Assembly (NCBI GenBank): GCA_003344405.1
Contig: NOWV01000011.1
Coordinates: 806,001 to 870,000 of the forward strand
Origin: Trichoplax sp. H2
Lineage: Eukaryota; Placozoa; Uniplacotomia; Trichoplacea
DNA: 64,000 nt
Direction of reading: 5' to 3'
A program made the position numbers and the translations under genes. The notes beneath the pieces were generated by a model. The model made no database searches and was not told the origin of the DNA. It was given only the letters and a program-made list of their open reading frames with translations. Shown one piece after another: positions 12,858 to 26,934 of the stretch. Position 1 is the stretch's first letter; each line of letters begins with the position of its first letter.

Positions 12858-15800
12858 ATGGCCAACGATGAGAATGATGTTAATCAATTGATATTTGATT
12901 TCGATGAAACTTTATTAACCAATAGCTTAACGGATAGTTCTAGCGCAAGTTTAAGTGTTAAAGATTGTGAATCAACTTTGCTCTATCATCACGACGATGA
13001 TGATAGCGAATTAAGTGAAGAAGATGAAGACGATGAACAACAGTGGCGCTTGGATAACATTGGTTCAATTTCCGGTGAACTAAGTAGTAGTCATAACGCT
13101 GCTACCAATAGTTTCAATCAAAAAGTCTCCATTGTCGATAGTTTACTATGTGAAATTTATAACAAGAAAGTTGGCCAAGGAGATGATCTAAATGGTCGTG
13201 ATAGTTTATTAGCCAGCCATTCTGATCATGTTCGTGTAGGAAGAACAACTTCATTCCTTGGAGACGCTAAATTGACCGAAGAAATTTTAAAAACTAAAGG
13301 TAAGCCAACAACAATACGTCAATAAACTCCAACAGCGATCATACAGTCTATACGATCTGATTCTTCTGCCATGTCTTGACTTCCATTGGGATATTTGGCT
13401 TGGATCAATGTTGAAAATTCACTAGTAGATGATGTGTACTTTACAACTAAATAGATGGGACATACTGTACAATTCGTCAACTAGTCGCATATGTGATGAT
13501 AGCTAGAAATAACTGGGCCTCCACCACAACATACACAATGGACAAGAATCATTTCATATTGAATATCGTATCTAATTCAATTTGACATAAAGAAGTGGAA
13601 GTTTAAACATGAGTCTGTCAAGAATTACTCTTTTTATTTTTACTATATACTATTAGGGAGGGAAAGGAGTTGTTTCTATTATTATAATTGCACATTGTGA
13701 TAACATAACTTCATCACCAAGGAAATCAAGTCATGGTACTAGAAAGTTTCCCAATCTCATCCAATAGACCGTAAGATCATCATCAACTTTATCAATACTG
13801 TATACTACAATAATTTACCAAAGCAGTTTGGATAGTTAAATACTTACAAACAACTAGCTTATGGAATACAAAATTTGCTACTGTAGAATAGGGACCTAAT
13901 ACGAGTCGTTGAACTGTACAAAGAATTGAATTTATTGTGGCCCATTCCCAAGTTTATTGGCAAGGTTGAAAATATCCATTTTTCACCTCTCTACTGTATA
14001 ATAAAGCAGAATGTCTTCCAATTGAATAGATTTCAGGATTGATGAATCTTATGTCATGCTGTACGATTTTGATCGTATAGTGTATGTGTAAATATGTTAG
14101 GATTGATTTTATCTTCCTTAGCGGCCAAATCACTTAAATGGCTTTCACACAACATCCGGTTGTATTTTTGAAATTCATTTTTTGCCATACCATTCGCTTA
14201 GGTATTCAAGTATTACAAGCGACGGTGAAAGAGTTACAAGCAAGAACTACTCAGATATCTTCTCGGCTAATTAAAGAATTGAAAAGACGCGATCGTCGAA
14301 AAACTCGACTGAACTTAAATTGCGATCTATTAACTGCAATTATTCAAGCGTGTTCTCTTAAAAGGCGTAAGTAAATCGAGGATATTCTGACGATATGATT
14401 ATTGCGGCACAGTCTTAGTTTATCTATTTAGAATACATTTTAATTAGTATTTCGAAAATGATGATCTGTACGTATGTTGAGAAAGATTATATTATTCTTC
14501 GTTTGGAAAGTACAACTTATGTTATTGGTGTAGTTTAGAGCTAGAAGTTTGAAGGAGTAGCTATCAATCGCCTCTTAGCTTCTCTCGTGATATATTTTCA
14601 ATTTACGACGCATTTAGAGATGCTGACAAGTACTAACGTTGTGTCCATGTCTATTCTTAACATCTTGATCAAGTACCGTATTGATTGTTTGTTGACATGC
14701 ATCAGCCAGCGTACATAATTTGTATTGAACAGTTGGCCCTACCCATGAAATCAGCAATACTGCCTGCATGCTTTTAATAGACATTCATCTGTCTATTTCC
14801 ACTATATTCAATGTTTGATACTATATGCAATTAAGGTGATACAGTTACATACAATCTGATGGGTTTTAAGTATTTAGAATAGATTCCCTTAGTCATTGTC
14901 ATAGTTTACTTAATTATTCATTTAGTTTTATGCTTCATAAAATCGCTCGCTATGTGATTAGCCGTAATATAAGACGGAATAGAACGGATGAGAATTTGAT
15001 GAAATTGTCCATCACACTGCTGGATTCGAAAGATTACATAACTGATTTAAAATGATCTACTAATGGTACAAGATAAATTATTTTCTCTTGGGCTTAAATG
15101 TTTTTGTTTTGACTCTTTTGGCAAAGTGAAATAGGCAAAGTTCTATTATGTAGTGTTTTCGTTTTTACCTTAATTTATTTGAATTCCTGACAAGTCATGA
15201 CGTAAATCTAATTAGATTCCTTTCCGTAAATGAAATATCTTGAGCTAATCAAGTCTTGTCGTTAATAACGTTATATCAATAATAAATTTATGCAAGTCTT
15301 ACCGTTAACCCTTGCTAAGCGATCAAGGGCTAACTTTAATTTGATATTTCGATCGATAGGCATTAGTGACTATTGATTAGACCAAAAATCATTCAATGGA
15401 GCCAGTTTGTATGATATCAAAATTCAGCAACTAGGCGTTCTACTTAGATATCCGTCATGTTTATCCACATAAGCCTTTCATAATATTATTATAACGATCC
15501 TTTGTGATTTGGGTACAACATCGTGCATAAATTGCGATAGAAATTTAAATTACGGACACGTAAATATTGCACGTTAACAAAAGTGAAAAGTCCTATGTAC
15601 AGTTATGTACATTTTACATTAAAATCTTTCTTGTGACTTGTACAACGTAGTAATACAGCCTCGTAAATAAAGTAAGGCAATCGATTTTGGGGATGCCAGA
15701 TTGCAAGTCTGTAAATACATCATGATAACGTTAATTTATTAGCCCTAATTAATCTAGAACTTATACTAAATACTATCGTAACATAGATCCGAACCCAACG

Positions 15801-18800
15801 TGATAAAACTTTTCTTTGCAGGTAATCGACTCATGTCTTGTCGATATCCGGCATAAAAATACCAATGAACAGCTGATCAATTCAAGTTTATCATGTGATA
15901 GTAATCTACTGTATGACTAATAGATTTTATCTTGTTGTAATGAGACTAATAATTTCAGCAAGCATCAGCAGTTTTATAGCACAATTTAAGACTGTAAGGC
16001 ATTTAAAGTTGTTGATTACTTTAAAAATCATAATAATTTCATTTTCAAGGCATGCTATGACCTGATTTCGTACTGTTTGAAGTGGTAATCATAATTACTC
16101 ATTGTAGCATATGATAAGTATGTAAAATAATTCACTCACATGCACAATATACCACGAAACAATATGCTTTAGGTCATTAGCTAATTTCATCGAAATCGTC
16201 TTGCTCTCGAAATTGCCGCCATTTAATATTTCAGTGCCAAAAATTTTTTACTTGTCTTTTTGTAGAGAGTGCAGAGTACATATTTCTTACTTATCGATTA
16301 ATTTATGCAGCATCTTATTGAACCATAATGTTGTTGGAAAGTTGCAGACATTCTCATACATGTTTAATAGAACTGCTCGATACTGTATGTGAATCTATCA
16401 AGTATTAACATACAGTATTTATTGTGCTACAGTATATCGCATTAAAGCACAGAAACTGTGCTACCATTGACTATCGGCCGTTTGCTAACATTTAGATCGT
16501 AGTCTTGGAATTTGATACGGAATGCTTAAGTTATATGTGGTCTTAATAAGAATCTTGTAATATTAACTATACATTGTATAGATATCACACAGGAGGTTAA
16601 ACGTTTTGACTTTCCCCGAAAATGAAGGATAAAAGAATAATATAATTTACCCTTCTGTTCCTAAAAATGAGGATAAAATGAATTAACATAATTACCTATC
16701 TTTTCCAGAAAATGAAGGATAAAAGACTAACATAATTATACTGATCTGTTTAATGATCAAGATATCATATACGATATAGAAGATAATAACTTAATATTGA
16801 CATTGTTGATGCAATAAGTGCATGATTTTATACAGGATTTCATCATTGTTTTAGAACAGCATACTGTGAACAGTTAGAGGATTGCACTTTTATCACAGTG
16901 TCTCTTTTAGCATTATACTGTATAACCTTTTTAGGAATATAAAAGTAAATAGTGCTAAACTAAGAGGTCAATGGTCCCCGAAATGAAGGTTAAGGTCCTT
17001 TAGACAATTGACGTCACCGTTTATTTGAGATATTGTAGTTATAAATGCCTTGTGTGGGCTTCAATTTACATTCTATCGCTGATAGCCAATCTTATTCCAT
17101 CGCTTCCTGAAATACATTGTCTATCATTAAATGTAAAAAATGGAGAATGCCACCTGTTTACTTTTACCTAAATTTTACAATAAATGCCATGGCGCTATCT
17201 ATATGTTTAAAGTGGTGCAAATGTCCTACTTATGTCTTAGTCATACCAACTTTAAACAGTAATTAAAAATTTGCGCTGTTAGCCAATTATATCGCTATAC
17301 CCTCTAGGGCCTACTTATCTTATTACAGTAAGCTACTAATTTGCATGTTATGTGCGGTATATAATGCCTGTTATACAGAGACGACGCAATATTTTGTGTC
17401 ATATTACTTGGAGAAATAGTTCAGAATTGATAAAGATTTTATACCTTACATTTCTTACCGTTGCACTTGCATTTGTTAGTATTGTACCATTCCGACTTGT
17501 ACTTTGTGCTTCATGCCTCTAATACGTAAATTTTCGTTACGACGACGTAAAGGTGAGGATACCCAGTTGAAATTTATACTCAATCCCGCTCGGGGTAAAG
17601 ATGGCTTTCGACAGGTAAATTATCTTTGCAATGCTATTAAATATAGCTTACAAGTCGACTAGCAGTTCTGACTAGAGTTGTTGCGTTATTTTTCCTGTCT
17701 AAATTTTATTAATTTATTGCTTTACATTTCTTTACTATTCCTGCTTCTATCTTGGAATCTTTGCTGCATCATTGGATCTTTTATGCTTGCGACTTTTACG
17801 AAGTGGGTAGAAAGCTGTAAAGCTCTCGTACGACTACCTAATAGCATTCCAACAGAGTGGAGAAAAAAGGTATACATTTTAGGATAGAACAATTGGGACT
17901 TTGTATGTTGATACACTTTTAAATTTTAATTTCTGTGCATAAAAGCATCTTTTTAATCGCCTTACGGTAAATTTTATCGTTAACTACTAGCTTTGGCTTA
18001 GATTAGCTGAAAGCAAACTGACTGGTCATAAATGGGGCCATATAGCAAAATTTGCATTCAATGAAAAGAGCAATCGAGATGATGATAAGCTTGGGCTACA
18101 AATTGTGAAGGTTATTTATTATCTTTCATAGCTTACGTTTGATTTTGGCGATACTGCTATATTCACTGTTTTAATTCTGTGCTATACAATGGTACTGATA
18201 TGTGATATGATATCCTTCACTCAGGACCTGCATAGAACTGGCTATAGCAAGTTCTGTGATAAAAATAGGCCGGAAAATAGAGCGGCTTTAAAAAGGGTAT
18301 TACTCGGTTATGCACGATGGAACAAAGCTGTTGGCTATTGCCAAGGATTTAATGTCATTGCAGCGCTAATACTAGATGTATTTGAGGGAAATGAGGAACA
18401 AGCCTTGAAGGTAATGAAAAAAAATATCTTGCTGCATTAAATGCTAATTGTATGGTTACAGTGCATACAATTAATACTTATATAATAAGAAATCTAAAAC
18501 GATCAAGTTTACGCCATTGACATCGCGGTTTGGTAAATTGTTTTCATGTTTCACGAAAAATATGTCATTGTATATCTTGCTAACATTTCTTGGAACTAAA
18601 TGTCAATTTTTCATAAATTCGCTGCCCCTTAGCTTGAGTAAACAAAATAAGTTGTTATACAGTATTATCGATTTATTAAGATTTTATGCAAAACTGCTTT
18701 TATTTACTTACGCTAATATGATTGACAGGGTAGGATTAGTAACGTACTTCATTCAGCTATACAGTAATAGTAGACAGTATTCTTTTTGGCTGTAATATTG

Positions 18801-20874
18801 ATTCTTTAAAGTATTGATTGAATTTATATTGTTCCGCATAACTTGTGTTATTTACATTATCCCTTAAAATCAGGAAGATAATACCTAGACTAAAGATCTT
18901 GTAAAATATTTCTATCCAACATAGGTTATGATTTACCTAATCGATTATGTGCTCCCTAAGAATTATTTCGCTAACAACTTGCGAGCACTATCAGTCGATA
19001 TGGCCGTATTTAGAGATTTACTTAGAGAAGAAGAGCCAGATTTATGCCAACATTTAGATAAATTACAAGCAGAAGCTGCAGAAGAAGCAGGCAGCGATTA
19101 TGAACCGCCTTTAACAAACGTATTTACTATGCAATGGTTTCTAACGATTTTTGCTACTTGCCTGCCTCGCGACACAATTCTTAGAATTTGGGATTGTGTA
19201 CTTCTCGAAGGATCAACTGTCTTGGTTCGTACATCCTTAGCGTTGTGGTCGATACTCGGAGAGTAAGTACTCTGAATAAACGTTGCACAAGAAGCGCAGT
19301 CGGATTTACTTTATTAATTTGAATACTGCAGATATCTTGTATAAATGTAATGTAATCTTAACTGGATATTTATATCCTTATAGACGTATTTCCGCTGCAG
19401 AAAATGCTCATGAATTTTATAGTATGATGGGATACATTTCACAGAAAATGTTAGAGGGCAGAATTATCGATCGTGATGCACTAATTCAGGTAAATTTTAT
19501 TTAAACTACCGCGACATAACTCGTAAATTTACGGAAAACATAAGTCTTAAGCCTTCGAAAATTGTCAATTCACAAAATATTTTTAATATTCGTCCAGAAA
19601 ATATATTCTAATGGATCCTTCCCTCATCCAATCATCGAAAAACTGCGTGATAAATATACTTACAATATTACGCCGTTTACGTCTTCAACTTCAGAAGTAC
19701 CATCGAAATATTCTACATCAGGTAGCACCGGAAGTACTCGTGATAGTGATGATGATGACGAAAATTACGTTGAATGTCCACAAACTCCGCCGGCGAAGTG
19801 CTTAGGAGGATTTTTTCCATATCCAGAAGAAGGTAATTTTTATTGTGCCTCAATAACTGACTGTTTAGAGTATTTAAAATGAAGAAGCTGGGTAACTTAT
19901 AATTTTAACTAATGCAAATACCGGATAAAGATTTAAAATTGAATTTTTTTGATGCCATCATCTTATTATTAAATGTAGATAAAAATACAGATGGTTTATT
20001 TAAGTATAAAAGGAAATTTAAAAAGAATAAAGAAGAGTCGTCCGCTGCAGGGCGTAAGCAAGCATTTGATAATACCTTTGTTTTGAAGAAGTCAGTTGCT
20101 AAAGAACTAAAGGCTTTACGAAAGCAATACTCGCAAATGAGACAAAAACAAAAGAATATGCAGCTGGTTGCGGAAAGCTCCGGCATGACCTCTTTACCTA
20201 AAGATGATCCGAAGTTAAATTTCGAAGGGTCAGAAGAAAATGAATCTCATGTTATCAATCATTTATTTGTTAGTAAAGGCCAAAAATGGAATCGATTATA
20301 TGGTGGGGGAAAATCTTCAAGTATGAATGCTTATCCACAAGAGCAAAAAATAGGAGGATACGTAGATAAACCTCGCTCGCGTCATATATCCTTAGATGAG
20401 CAAATCGATGAAGAAGACCACGAAAAACTCGGATCTAAGTCTATGACTGACTTTAGTGAAAATAGTGGATCAACGAACGAAGAGAGGAATTTAATCAGCC
20501 AAATAAAACGGACAAATTCTGAAAGTGTATCTGTAAGTAGCGTTTTTGGAAGTGCTGATACCGTATCATCCTATTATTCAGATGAAAGTACGCAAAAAGG
20601 AGTATCAAATTCTGGTCAAAAATCGCGCTTTGGCGTTCCGTTGGCAACCGCAAACTTTAATCCTTTTCCTACTCGAGGTGCATTAGAAGAGAAGCGATTA
20701 AAGAAATCTATTAAAGTCGGAATTGGTCATACGAACGATGTCTCTGGTACTATTATGAATAACTCGGCTGCAAGTAATCGGTCTAAAAAAATTGCTGAAA
20801 TTAATGGTATCCGGGCTATGATACGAATGAATAAATATCCTTCTGCCAAAAGTCTTTCAAACGAGTCATCGTGA
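12858..20874 (+). CDS. TBC1D30: TBC1 domain family member 30 (Rab GTPase-activating protein)
   Basis: Exons: 12858-13299, 14202-14366, 17553-17614, 17804-17869, 17991-18110, 18225-18410, 18925-19262, 19384-19489, 19598-19832, 19931-20874; 887 residues, phase kept throughout, close to the human length. Exon 1 codes an acidic Ser-rich N-terminus with VDSLLCEIY, and exon 2 the family's coiled segment (VKELQARTTQ... to LKRR). The TBC domain follows with both catalytic fingers: IVKDLHR (IxxDxxR, Arg at residue 289) and GYCQGFN (YxQ, Gln at 325). Further family signatures are NNLRALSVDMAVFRDLLR, EPPLTNVFTMQWFLT and DKYTYNITPF. The 314-residue last exon is Ser/Lys-rich and poorly conserved. In vertebrates TBC1D30 acts as a GAP for Rab8 and limits ciliogenesis; conservation of both fingers suggests an active GAP here. 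The exon 9/10 junction (19832/19931) is the least certain, as its acceptor is pyrimidine-poor. Intron 2 (3.2 kb) holds nothing I can name. Confidence 0.93.
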
Positions 20875-21718
20875 AAAAAAGTGTTAGATTAACTACAACA
20901 ATCGTAATGCCATTAATAACTTGTCATAAATGTTGAAAATATTTGTTATTAATGTATGCAATGTTACTTGTATGCCCTTAATTTACAACAGTATCAATGA
21001 AAGCAATTTTATTGTAAAAACTATGAAAACAAAAGTATAATATATAAGATAGAGATATGTAAATATGAGATGTGTTTACGTTATTTATTTCATGGAATTT
21101 ATATTAAATTCACAACGCTGCAATTATGATCTGGAAATTTGTTAGTGCTCTCCGATTTGTAAATGTAACTTAAGAAGCTAGACTATAAGTGATTTTTTTG
21201 TGAAGATATTTAAAGATAGTAACTACGCATATGTGGTGATTGCGAAAAAATTGTAGTCTTTGAACTTGTATGAAATACTCCAAAATTTCATTTTACAAAT
21301 CTTGAATTGTTGTCATTGCTAATCGATAAAATTTTATTACGGCAGTTTCAAGCCGAAGTTTTTGAGTCTTGTGCGTCAAGTATCGCTGTTACGGCAACAG
21401 TATATTGGAGGTCACCGATTTCAAGTGATCTATTTATGTATTATCCAAATCTATGTAAATGATATAGTTATGATATTGTTACCTGGTATTAAAATTGTGG
21501 CAGTGTATATTATGCGAGTTATTTATTCGGTTTTACTGTATAATTTTTAATTTATATTATAAAATCTCTATTAACATTATTTATTGCTTAACATTTGCTG
21601 CATTAAGAATTGACCGTGCAGTACGTGTAAATTTTGACCGTTTTAGAGAAGGGATTGAGATAATATTTCTTTATATTTTAGATTAAATTATCATAAGGAA
21701 TAGCGACACCTTTAAAGT

Positions 21719-21724
21719 TTTATT
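21719..21724 (-). terminator. candidate poly(A) signal of GEMIN2
   Basis: TTTATT on the plus strand, AATAAA when read on the minus strand, about 240 bp past the GEMIN2 stop codon. Position and motif only. Confidence 0.4.
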
Positions 21725-21816
21725 TCTATTTACGTGATCGCAAAATGCTATTACTGTGAATTTGTAAGTACTTATAACAGCATGTACGTATATAATTGTT
21801 ATTGAAGATATGAGTC

Positions 21817-21828
21817 AATAAAAATAAA
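21817..21828 (+). terminator. candidate double poly(A) signal of TBC1D30
   Basis: Two AATAAA hexamers in a row (21817-21822 and 21823-21828), about 940 bp past the TBC1D30 stop. If used, the TBC1D30 3' UTR would overlap the candidate GEMIN2 poly(A) site at 21719-21724, so the two convergent messages would be complementary at their ends. Confidence 0.4.
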
Positions 21829-21964
21829 GTATTACCATAATAGCGAGACTTTCATTAAAGAAAAAGGTAGAAAGACAACTTTTATATTACACTACGTACG
21901 ATGATTACTAATTCATCGTAATTTGCATCATTCCAATGAAGAACTTAAATATCGAACCATAGCA

Positions 21965-24900
21965 TCAAATTAAGTCCGTTTGAGAAAAGTATCTGTCAAA
22001 TCATAAAGCAGATAGTACCTTGAGTTGGTATACCTTCTTGCTAACAAAATACGCGTATAATCGTATCAGAAAGTAACTTTTATGAAGTCGTTTAAATTTC
22101 ACCTTGCAACAATGACAATGATTAGGTTTAATGCGGACACTAGGTGATCATCAGTAGCCTAATACAGTAGAATATTTTCAGATGTACCTGTATATGAAGT
22201 TATACATATATGTCATGATCAGTATTACTTTATTTACCAGAGTTTCACGACGTTCTGAGCAATTTCTGGCCAATATCCTTAGCATAGACGTAGTCTCCGG
22301 TAGCAGTGGCTTTTCAACGCATACTAAAAGGGCATACAGCCACTGTCCCTGCGATAAAGTAATGTATGAGGATATCTTATTATAAAAGATATAAAATAGT
22401 TTGCACTCTAAAACATTCACCAGCAGTAGTGCACAACGGTAAGGAAATATGCGGGAAATTATTCACTTACAAAGAGATCTGTAAATTCCTTCTGATTAAA
22501 GCCTTCAGTCAAATTTTCGAATGCTTTTATTAACACAGCCTAAGGATATTTGAAATCTTAATTAAACTCTAAAGGCATGAAATACGAACTTCAACATGCC
22601 TACAATAATATCCATATAAGTAGTTTCTTCTAGTATGCCTAATTTATCTTAATAACTAAAATTAAATTAATATAGTAAACCAACTGTTGTATTACACTAC
22701 TCAATCTACATCGTTCGAATGATCATTAAAGTCAGTAGAAAAAAAATAAAATAATCACACCGTAAGCATATTATTAACTTCGATGATAATTCTAATTATT
22801 ATTTCACCATACTACGATAAACGAACGATTATAATTAATTTTTAACCTACATATTTCATGCTTGCCAATAAAGCTAGTGTTGGAGGATTTCCTCTCTATC
22901 AAAGTTGATTAATGATTATTAACGTAGACTTTCATTCCATGATTTTTGTAACCTAAACTGAATATCCATGTGTAAGTTTAACATGAGTCTGACTTACATG
23001 TTTGTTTGATCCTAAGCAAAAAGTAAGCCAGCCATTTTCATCCTTCATAGCCGGCTGATAGTCCAGTGATCATTTACATAAGCAAGCCATGCATTTATAT
23101 GGAAATAAGATGGATGGAAAAGTGTTATGACGAATGTACACGACAAAATTCTTGGCAAGATACTATAATAGAATAAGCAGCTAATTTGCTTAGCGAAAAG
23201 TACAATAACAAATAGCCTTTAAAAGTAGTTCACTATAACACTTATGGTAAAATTTACACCGTCTTACAAAATTAATATCGATCTTGGAGTTGCTTTTCAT
23301 AAATTTGGCTTTGTATTGCATGAATTTCTGCATAGTAGATAAAACAGAAAATAAAAAATCAGCTTATAGTAGTAACATTCAATAAATGTTTTATACTTGT
23401 TTAACACTGACAGTAGCTAGAGTCGTTAGGATTCTGTTACCGAAGCTATGTATGCAAGTAAAGCCGCGTACAGTATTTTTTAGGCAAGGGAGGGAACTTT
23501 GACAGCTCAAAATAACAAAATCATTTTTATACAGTCCAGTATAACTTGTACCTGCCGATTTTCTGAAAATGTGTGAATTAGAAAATCTTGTATTTCTTCT
23601 GATGGAGGAGTTGGTAGTAAACTGCTACTCTAGACATTTTAATTGATTCACAAGTTAATGATGGAAATATAAAGAGTATATAAGTAAATATATAATTAAT
23701 TGTACTATTACAATCATAATAAATGAATGAATAATTTGTACTACTTATTGAATTAAATTATAATTTTCTTCAAATTGCAATTATAGGCATAGATTTACAT
23801 TGATTACTGTGTAGCTACATTGTAGATACATTGGCCGTATTTGCATCTTATGTTAATCATCTTAAAGACTAGTACCTTCGTGTAGTTTACTGTGCGCCTA
23901 GAATTAAATCGTGAAGAATCGAAATTTTCAGCAACGACAACATCTGGACAATTATTAGCTTCGTGCCTATAAAAGTAAAATTGAATCGCACGATCTCGTT
24001 TAATTAACAGTGTTACCACTATCAAGGAGATAAATTTGAAACTTAGACACTAAATCTTTGCGATCATTTCTATCCATTAGGTTATAATACTTTAAACAAT
24101 AAGTTTACTAGAAATAAATAAATTAAATTATAGGCAGTGAAGGTGCAATTTTTTTACAATCATCAATGATTATCATACAACACCGCGTATCTGCATATGT
24201 AATTTATAAGATTTAATATGTATTTTTATGAACAAAGTAAATACTATAGAGGTATACGAGTAGTATAAAAAAAATTTCTGGATATCCTTGGATCGTGCGT
24301 TAAAGCATTCTGATAGCTAACAGGTTTAACTCTGTATGTAAACAGTTTCATGTGCTACCTTTAATGTTATCAATTTATTGATGGTACTTGGGTACGAGTC
24401 TCATGGTATCTAAATTTGTCGATTGCAATAAACGTAAAGTTTTATGATTGTAGGCTGTTTGGATTTATTTACAAATTCGATATTTAGTCGTTATACATGG
24501 ATAATGTAATCTCTACATTTGTAGGTTTAATAGCATCATTTTTTGGCCTTGCATGCATACAGTACAAGCAAAGAGAAATCAACTAGTACGTCAGAAGATA
24601 CGAACTGAATACAGTATGTAGACCAAAAATAGCATCCACTTTTGCCCTTGCATGCATACGGTAGATGCAAGGACAAATTAACTAGTACGATAGAAGATAC
24701 GAACTGAATACACGACTGTGTGTAGACCAAAAATAGCATCTACTTTTGGCCTTGCATGTATACAGTAGGTGCAAGGAGAAATCAATTAGTGCACAGAAGA
24801 TACGAACTGAATACAGTATGTAGACCAAAAAATAGCATCCATCTTTGGCCTTGCATGCATACAGTAGATGCAAGGAGAAATCAACTAGTACGACAGAAGA

Positions 24901-25734
24901 TACAAACTGAATACAGTATGTGGACCAAAAAATTGCATCCACTTTTGGCCTTGCATGCATACAGTAGATGCAAGTAGAAATCAACTAGTACGACAGAAGA
25001 TACGAAGTGAATACAGGACTGTGTGTAGACCAAAAATAGCATCCACTTTTGGCCTTGCATCATGCATGCAGTAGGTGCAAGGAGAAATCAACTAGTGCGA
25101 CAGAAGATACGAGCTGAATACAGTATGTAGACCAAAAAATAGCATTCACTTTTGGCCTTGCATGCATACAGTAGATGCAAGGGGAAATCAACTAGTACGA
25201 CAGAAAATACGAACTGAATATATAGACCAACTTCAAGTTAGCAGCATTGTACTGCAAGGCTAGCAAGTGCATTGGTTCAACCCTGTTAGAAAGTGCGTAT
25301 TACATTAAAGTATGGTTTTCATTGGATAAAGGAGTAAAAAAGATTCATAGATTGCTTGTGGCCCTATCTCGACATTGCAGTTTATCTCAGAGTCTTTTAA
25401 TCATCTGCCCATATTTCAGATTTATAAGGAAGCAGTATACTGATGTCATTATCAAGCATTCTGGTATGACATCGATTGAGCATCATCCAATCTTGCACAG
25501 TAGCCTACTTGAGGTTGATTGAATCTTAGTGCAGGACTACTGTATTGATGCACCATTGCTTGTGTCAAACAGTCGATGAGGTAATGCAATGTGTAGAATA
25601 ACATCATCTATCTAGTAGCTATCTTACCGAACGTTCATTAAGTAATCCTCAGCGGAAGTTGGTACAGATTGTTGCAGCGATGGAATATTATCTCGACCAT
25701 GATGGTCATCACCTACAGGTAAACATCGCTCCAT
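21965..25734 (-). CDS. GEMIN2: Gem-associated protein 2 (SMN complex, snRNP assembly)
   Basis: Ten exons: 25734-25628, 23966-23876, 23629-23552, 23327-23268, 23054-22998, 22895-22851, 22539-22471, 22348-22238, 22158-22103, 21992-21965; 233 residues (human is 280). The exons align in order with the family: [10 protein letters not shown], then [13 protein letters not shown], the helix around [35 protein letters not shown], then [16 protein letters not shown] with LARNCSERR, and the C-terminal [18 protein letters not shown]2 binds the SMN N-terminus and wraps around the Sm heptamer D1-D2-F-E-G during snRNP assembly in the cytoplasm. The start at 25734 is the first in-frame ATG of a frame open much further upstream and matches the human N-terminal LPV region. 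Intron 1 (1.66 kb) carries a seven-copy tandem repeat. The family identity is certain; the first exon junction is slightly less so. Confidence 0.92.
24543..25232. repeat. seven-copy ~100-bp tandem array with hairpin units
   Basis: Units start with ttggccttgcatg (or close variants) near 24543, 24642, 24746, 24845, 24945, 25049 and 25152, spaced 99-104 bp. Each has an internal inverted repeat, CCTTGCAT and ATGCAAGG around an 11-base loop (clear at 24849-24875), and a shared tail gacagaagatacgaactgaa. Copies differ by a few percent and by 4-5 bp insertions. The array lies wholly in GEMIN2 intron 1 and generates several overlapping false frames on both strands. Confidence 0.93.
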
Positions 25735-26934
25735 GGAAACGGCTAGCTGTTGAAAAGAATTCCTTGTATTACAAGGTGTTGAAGGTGAATGAGAGAATTT
25801 AATCAAACTACTGCATTTATTGTCACTTACTGCATCCGTTGAGCAGGTAGGAATAGGAATCTGCAGTAATCTAGAGGAGGAAAATAAGGAATAATTCAAT
25901 CCAGCTACTTGAAAATCATCTAGGCCGACGACCAAAAAGGAAAATACCTCCTCTAGACTCTCCTTTCCTCCATACAAATTCCTATGTTCTAATATCCGGT
26001 ACTCTACTGCTTTCTCTTGTTGCAAGACAGTACTATCACTGAAACATGGCTAAAGCGACTACGATAATTTAAAGTATCTCGTAAATAACTGCTTTCTTAT
26101 AGCTTGAAGATATCATGTTCGCGTTATGCTATAGCAGTACAGGCGTCCGTAGCGACGTCCATTAATTAGAGAGTGACGTAAAGACGTTCTGACGTTTCGT
26201 TCAAAAAAATGACATTCAATAGATCTCTATGAAACATCAATAATGATCTGGAGACTATTGTTTCTGTATAGGTAAAAGATATCATGTTTACGATGGCTTA
26301 TAGACTTCACTTGCAAATTAGATGTCGTCATCTATACAATTCTTTATGGAGTACCTTAAACATGATCCAATGTTGTATAGATTAGTTGGTGCTGAATTAG
26401 AAAAGCAATCTCGTCATACAACACCAATCTTCAAGCTAGAAACTTGCTTTCTTTTATAGCATTAATTTGCTAATGACGAATTTAAATGATGTGCGCATCC
26501 AATTTGTCTTCTATATGTTTTTGAAGACAAATTAGATCGACGTGTTATGATGGTAAATAGGCTAAGAAGTAGCTCAGTTCTTGATATAGGAACGCAAACA
26601 TGAGCGTCTTGCTATACAATTACTATACCGTATTGAACACATTCTATCCTGGACCTCCTTCATTAACTACAAGCCGAAACTCTACATTATATACTGTAGA
26701 GTTAAGTGAAAATAGTATCGGAAGATTCTATTACAGTGCATACTATGGTAGAATTGGTAGTATAAAGTACCCTAGACTGCTAAGCGAGTGACCCTCTTGA
26801 CGTCTCAATCGCGACGTCGTACAACGTTCCGGCGGATTCCATAGAAACGGATACGAATACTCAATGCAGCTAGCTAATGGACTCCTGCAAGGTTTAATGT
26901 CGCTTTTCCTTGCCACTATTCAACTGGATTAAAA
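25735..26934. promoter_or_regulatory. head-to-head promoter region of GEMIN2 and PIGN
   Basis: 1.2 kb between the two start codons, with the genes pointing away from each other. The minus-strand frame of GEMIN2 exon 1 stays open up to an acceptor-like TTTCAG near 26040, so a 5' UTR exon may extend there. No core promoter element can be assigned with confidence. Confidence 0.45.

Noticed and set aside
24536-25063. Several 60-100-residue repetitive frames
   Set aside because: They are translations of the ~100-bp array in a GEMIN2 intron; frame length follows from unit length.
24543-25232. CRISPR-like regular repeats
   Set aside because: Units are continuous ~100-bp tandem copies without unique spacers, in an intron of an animal gene.
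25247-25522. 91-residue plus-strand frame
   Set aside because: Lies in intron 1 of GEMIN2 on the opposite strand, without homology.
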